Shown piece after piece: positions 7,439 to 10,145 of a stretch of 10,145 nucleotides of DNA. This stretch comes from Actinomycetota bacterium (lineage in GTDB: Bacteria; Actinomycetota; Humimicrobiia; Humimicrobiales; Humimicrobiaceae): contig JAGYOJ010000037.1 in assembly GCA_018399435.1 (NCBI GenBank), forward strand, positions 1-10,145, in the 5' to 3' direction. The position numbers were made by a program, and so were the translations under genes. Numbering within the stretch: position 1 is the stretch's first letter; each line of letters starts with the position of its first letter. The notes beneath the pieces were generated by a model. The model searched no databases, was not told the DNA's origin, and saw only the letters and a program-made list of their open reading frames with translations.

Positions 7439-7444
7439 CCCTCC
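7439..7444 (-). promoter_or_regulatory. Strong Shine-Dalgarno of the FGGY kinase
   Basis: On the minus strand this reads GGAGGG, 6 nt before ATG 7432. It lies in the 21-nt gap after the YedE C-terminal half and contrasts with the absence of any such site before that half. Confidence 0.75.
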
Positions 7445-7453
7445 AATAAGAAA

Positions 7454-7912
7454 TTAAAAAAATATAGATATAATTTTTACAGTAAAAAAATAATATATTA
7501 ATATCCCTATATAAAAACCGCCTAAATATAATAGGGACCCAACTCTTCCTTGCCCAGCCATCACGTGTTGCCTTAAAGGACATCCGCCTGCTAGCGTTGA
7601 AAAAAGCCCTAAACCAAATCCCCCTATAAAACTTATTAAGCCAAACTTGCTAAATACTGCTTCTATTATTCTCGGGTATTCTGTTAACCTTACATCAGTA
7701 TATTGCTGTAAAAAGGGGAATATCCTCCCTATAAGATAAAGAATCCAGATAGTAAGCCAGGCCGAAGCAAAAAATGAAATAGCCCCCTTCAGCAATTCTT
7801 TATCCCTTATAAGGAGCAAATCCCTGAAGCCACCTATAAAACACATTCTAGACCTTTGGCCTAAAAAACCCGCAACTAGGCCTATAAAAAGACTTCCAAT
7901 TACTAATAACAT
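7454..7912 (-). CDS. yedE: YeeE/YedE-family transporter, C-terminal half
   Basis: A 152-aa integral membrane protein with about four hydrophobic helices (roughly 2-19, 40-63, 90-108, 127-149). RSRMCFIGGFRDLL at 20-33 and GGCPLRQ at 109-115 match the second repeat of YeeE/YedE transporters. In that family conserved membrane cysteines (here C24 and C111) are proposed to pass a sulfur or selenium species, such as thiosulfate for YeeE, across the membrane. YedE proteins of this type are linked to selenium metabolism. The preceding ORF encodes the other half and is in the same reading frame. Only a TAG codon (7919-7921) and two codons separate it from this ATG, and no Shine-Dalgarno precedes the ATG. 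Translation may therefore depend on reinitiation or on read-through of UAG. The two products probably form one transporter. Confidence 0.82.
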   Translation of the reverse strand: MLLVIGSLFIGLVAGFLGQRSRMCFIGGFRDLLLIRDKELLKGAISFFASAWLTIWILYLIGRIFPFLQQYTDVRLTEYPRIIEAVFSKFGLISFIGGFGLGLFSTLAGGCPLRQHVMAGQGRVGSLLYLGGFYIGILIYYFFTVKIISIFF

Positions 7913-7918
7913 AATATA

Positions 7919-8410
7919 CTAAAAACTTTTTTTTAGAAAAATTACACCAACAAAAATACCGCCCAGTAGACCAATTATGGAAATTAATGCAAAAGGATCG
8001 CCAAAAGCAAATCTAAGCACCAATCTAGTTGGGCAACTAATTATTATAAGCCCAAAATTAGAAACCAAAATTCCCATAAAAAACATTTTTATAAGATTTT
8101 CAGTCTTAATAAACCTGTATTCTTTATTAAGCTTAGATGAAATAAGAGATCCCAAGAAAATACCTATTGTTGTCAATAAAGGTAAAACTATAGTCGCTTC
8201 AGCTGAATCAAGTTCATAAGAGAAGATTAATTTACTCAACCAGTTAAGCAAATCTCTTGCATGGCAAACTGTACAAATCCCATATGCCTGTGGCGGCTGT
8301 ATCCTAAATAATGTTTGTGCTAAAACTGCTAAAACCCCTACTACTATACCAAAGAAAATAGGTGTTGAAAGAAAGCTATGCTTAGCTTGTCTTTTATTAT
8401 ATTTAACCAT
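7919..8410 (-). CDS. yedE: YeeE/YedE-family transporter, N-terminal half
   Basis: A 163-aa membrane protein with a basic cytoplasmic N-terminus and about four or five hydrophobic segments (roughly 16-34, 72-92, 105-125, 140-159). GICTVCHARDLLNWL at 44-58 (C46, C49) and ISCPTR at 124-129 (C126) match the first repeat of selenium-linked YedE. They mirror the RMC-x5-RDLL and CPLR motifs of the next ORF, showing the internal two-fold repeat of the family. E. coli YedE is a single chain of about 400 aa; here the halves total about 315 residues with almost no linker. AGGT at 8416-8419, 5 nt before the ATG, overlaps the TAG stop of the DUF3343 gene, so these two genes are translationally linked. The likely substrate is a selenium or sulfur oxyanion or persulfide source; selenium is inferred from the neighbours. 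Confidence 0.82.
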   Translation of the reverse strand: MVKYNKRQAKHSFLSTPIFFGIVVGVLAVLAQTLFRIQPPQAYGICTVCHARDLLNWLSKLIFSYELDSAEATIVLPLLTTIGIFLGSLISSKLNKEYRFIKTENLIKMFFMGILVSNFGLIIISCPTRLVLRFAFGDPFALISIIGLLGGIFVGVIFLKKSF

Positions 8411-8417
8411 ATCTTAC

Positions 8418-8663
8418 CTAAAGCCATTTTGATATTTTTTTAGCTTCAGGATAATAATGAAAATCTTCGTATACAAAATTTTTTTCATCAAATAACTTCT
8501 TTATTTCATCTTTTTTTTTGAAATCAAAACATAATGCAACACCACAATTAGGACTTATTTCGCGGGGCCCTGGTATTAACAATGTCTTATATCCATTTTT
8601 TTTTAAAAATTTCTCTGCCTTCATTACTTGCTGTGATGAAAAAAAAGTAATTACGCCTTCCAT
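8418..8663 (-). CDS. DUF3343 (putative Se/S-carrier-like) protein
   Basis: An 81-aa soluble protein that fits DUF3343 well. It has an N-terminal beta strand (VITFFSS, 4-10), a helix with KAEKFLK at 15-21, and then the family signature PGPREISPNCG at 31-41, where C40 is the conserved cysteine. This conserved Cys in a small alpha/beta fold suggests a carrier of sulfur or selenium, but no biochemical function is established that I know of. DUF3343 genes occur beside cysteine desulfurase, YedE and SelD genes in selenium-utilising bacteria. The start overlaps the desulfurase stop by one base (TAATG), with a weak AGGA 8 nt upstream, indicating translational coupling. It ends in TAG immediately before the YedE N-terminal half. 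Confidence 0.88.
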   Translation of the reverse strand: MEGVITFFSSQQVMKAEKFLKKNGYKTLLIPGPREISPNCGVALCFDFKKKDEIKKLFDEKNFVYEDFHYYPEAKKISKWL

Positions 8664-9823
8664 TATTCTATCCTACTAATTTCTTTTATTTTTTCTATTG
8701 CATAATCTATTTGTTTTAAATTATTAAAATAACTAAAACTAAACCTAATAGTCCCGTTTGGGAAAGTTCCAATTACTTTATGGGCATTAGGATTACAATG
8801 TAAACCAATCCTACACATAATAGAATATTTTTTGTCTAATATTAATCCAGCCGCGGAAGGGCTTAGGTTTTTTAAATTAAAAGAGATTAAGCTTGCCTGT
8901 TTTTCTGCTTCTTTAGTCCCATATAATTCTATTCTTTTTATTTTCGATGCTTCTTCTATAAACCTTGTAATTAAATTTTTTTCATGCTCCCTTATTTTAT
9001 CAACTCCCATCTTTAATAAATAATTTACCGATGCTTTAAGGGCTGCTAAGCCAAGAACATTCATAGTACCACTTTCCAGGCTATCTGGCAGAAAATTAGG
9101 TTGTGTATCTTCATCAGATTTACTCCCGGTGCCACCAAAAACTAGGGGTTTAAGACTAACATCTTTTCCTATGCAAAGCCCCCCTGTACCAGTTGGCCCC
9201 AACATAGCCTTATGTCCGGTAAACGCTATAATACAATTCTTGTATTTTCCTAAATTTATTCCTATAGGAACTGATCCAGCTGTTTGGGCACAATCTATCA
9301 CAAAAGGTATATTTTTCTTAAATGTTAAATTAGCAATTTCTTCAATTGGCAGAATTGTCCCAATTACATTAGAGGCGTGGGTTAATATAACCATTTTAGT
9401 ATTTTTAACTATGCTATTTTTAATGTCATGAATATCTAATTCTCCAAATCTATTGCATTTAACTATTGTAATTTTTAAACCCTTTTTCTCTAAAAATCTT
9501 AATGGCCTCATAACAGAATTATGCTCGGAATTTGTAGTAATGACATGATCCCCAGCTTTTAGAAGGCTAAAAATACATATATTTAAAGACTCGGTAATAT
9601 TCTTTGTAAAAATTATTCTAGAAGTATCATCATAATTAAAAAATTTTCCAACAGTTTCCCTGGTCTCCTCAATTAACCTACTAGCTGCAATAGACATTCT
9701 ATGTCCCGATCTCCCAGGGCTGCCCCCAATTTCATTTAAAAAATATTTTAAATTATTTAAAACACATTCTGGCTTAGGCCAGGTTGTTGCTGAATTATCA
9801 AAATAATAGATATTTTTTTTCAT
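8663..9823 (-). CDS. Cysteine desulfurase / selenocysteine lyase-like enzyme (EF2568 type)
   Basis: A 386-aa PLP enzyme of aminotransferase class V, predicted to remove sulfur from cysteine or selenium from selenocysteine as an enzyme-bound persulfide or selenide. The N-terminal YFDNSATTWPKP segment is at 7-18. H101 would stack on the PLP ring, D177 (VIDCAQ) would bind the pyridine nitrogen, and K205 in FTGHK would form the Schiff base. C343 in GLHCNP is the expected catalytic cysteine, followed by the family-typical GTFPNGTIRFS at 352-362. This C-terminal loop resembles the Enterococcus EF2568 subfamily, which lies in the orphan-SelD/selenium-dependent molybdenum hydroxylase locus, rather than NifS or IscS. 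Only 3 nt separate it from the upstream gene, and it overlaps DUF3343 by one base. Selenium as the natural substrate is inferred from context. Confidence 0.92.
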   Translation of the reverse strand: MKKNIYYFDNSATTWPKPECVLNNLKYFLNEIGGSPGRSGHRMSIAASRLIEETRETVGKFFNYDDTSRIIFTKNITESLNICIFSLLKAGDHVITTNSEHNSVMRPLRFLEKKGLKITIVKCNRFGELDIHDIKNSIVKNTKMVILTHASNVIGTILPIEEIANLTFKKNIPFVIDCAQTAGSVPIGINLGKYKNCIIAFTGHKAMLGPTGTGGLCIGKDVSLKPLVFGGTGSKSDEDTQPNFLPDSLESGTMNVLGLAALKASVNYLLKMGVDKIREHEKNLITRFIEEASKIKRIELYGTKEAEKQASLISFNLKNLSPSAAGLILDKKYSIMCRIGLHCNPNAHKVIGTFPNGTIRFSFSYFNNLKQIDYAIEKIKEISRIE

Positions 9824-9826
9824 AAT

Positions 9827-10145
9827 TTAATGCTCTTTTTTCACATCAAAATCTATATCAACCAACCATTGTTCCCTGTGGATTACTTTTAAATCTTCTG
9901 GAACCCCAGGTACTATTACCATCCATTTTTCGCCATTCCAGAAAAAAGGTAGTTGCTTTTCCCAATCTACTATTGAACAACTGCCAATTGTATACCCCTT
10001 TATGGTTGCTATATTTATTTTTTCAATTTTTTTACTTATAGTAATATCTTCTAAAATTATTGATTCCTTTTTATATAATTTATTAAATTTTTCTAAACCA
10101 ATTTTGCTAATCTCCACTACTTCTAAGGAATTAAAATGTATTCTC
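9827..10145 (-). CDS. Unrecognised protein, 5' end beyond window
   Basis: I do not recognise this protein. The frame stays open from the TAA at 9827-9829 to the right edge of the window, so the true start is probably outside. The first usable start codon inside is GTG at 10117, giving 96 aa, but the residues before it (NSLEVVEISKIGLEKF) read as one continuous protein. Visible traits are alternating beta-type stretches, a GYTIGSCSIVDW segment with one cysteine, an aromatic WNGEKWMVIVPGVPEDL segment, and an acidic/basic tail. No transmembrane helix or metal motif is seen. It ends 3 nt before the desulfurase start, so it is almost certainly in the same operon and may take part in sulfur or selenium handling. 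Confidence 0.6.
   Translation of the reverse strand, partial: RIHFNSLEVVEISKIGLEKFNKLYKKESIILEDITISKKIEKINIATIKGYTIGSCSIVDWEKQLPFFWNGEKWMVIVPGVPEDLKVIHREQWLVDIDFDVKKEH

Noticed and set aside
7919..7921. UAG decoded as pyrrolysine
   Set aside because: UAG also ends the DUF3343 gene and the SDR at 1184-2242, no pyrrolysine genes are visible, and YedE is not a known pyrrolysine protein.
7454..8410. YedE as a pseudogene broken by a nonsense mutation
   Set aside because: Both halves are intact with all family motifs, the second has its own ATG two codons after the stop, and two-gene members of the YeeE/YedE family are known. A split gene or recoding is more likely, although a recent mutation cannot be excluded.
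1..10145. CRISPR arrays, tRNA or rRNA genes, insertion sequences
   Set aside because: I found no spaced direct repeats, tRNA-like T-loop/acceptor pattern, rRNA-like sequence, transposase motif or terminal inverted repeats.

Overview
This is a low-GC, gene-dense bacterial window that looks like the genome of a strict anaerobe. The signs are a pair of [4Fe-4S] ferredoxin proteins, a likely selenium/sulfur-handling cluster, and a UroD/MtaA-superfamily protein next to a sugar kinase. Strong GGAGGG ribosome binding sites and TTG/GTG starts on the minus strand are typical of Bacteria. A clostridial or uncultured anaerobic lineage (for example Atribacterota-like) would fit, but the taxon cannot be fixed from the sequence alone.

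Layout. (1) Positions 29-2242, plus strand: a 291-aa multi-cysteine protein with a C-terminal two-cluster ferredoxin domain, an 84-aa two-cluster ferredoxin, and a 3-beta-HSD/NSDHL-like short-chain dehydrogenase. The three genes are close together and probably form one operon. A weak hairpin plus T-tract at 2487-2507 may end it. (2) Positions 2495-4290, minus strand: a two-gene unit with an extended SDR (NAD-dependent epimerase/3-beta-HSD type) followed by a TylF/MycF-type O-methyltransferase. It looks visibly richer in G+C than its surroundings. (3) Positions 4291-4838: an AT-rich gap with no convincing gene. (4) Positions 4839-10145, minus strand: seven head-to-tail ORFs running in from the right edge. 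In transcription order they are an unrecognised protein (5' end outside the window), an EF2568-type cysteine desulfurase/selenocysteine-lyase-like enzyme, a DUF3343 protein, two half-size YeeE/YedE membrane transporter proteins, an FGGY carbohydrate kinase and a UroD-like protein.

How the genes may work together. Desulfurase, DUF3343 and YedE are known to associate in bacterial selenium-metabolism neighbourhoods. Here they could import a selenium or sulfur species and mobilise it from cysteine or selenocysteine. No selD or tusA/yedF gene is visible, so selenium rather than sulfur is an inference. The kinase and UroD-like genes follow with short gaps and strong ribosome binding sites and may be co-transcribed, which is an unusual pairing. 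The most notable details are the YedE halves, which lie in one reading frame separated by a single UAG with no Shine-Dalgarno before the second half; the UroD-like protein, which lacks the cysteine zinc ligands of MtaA/CmuA; and the unrecognised protein joined to the desulfurase.
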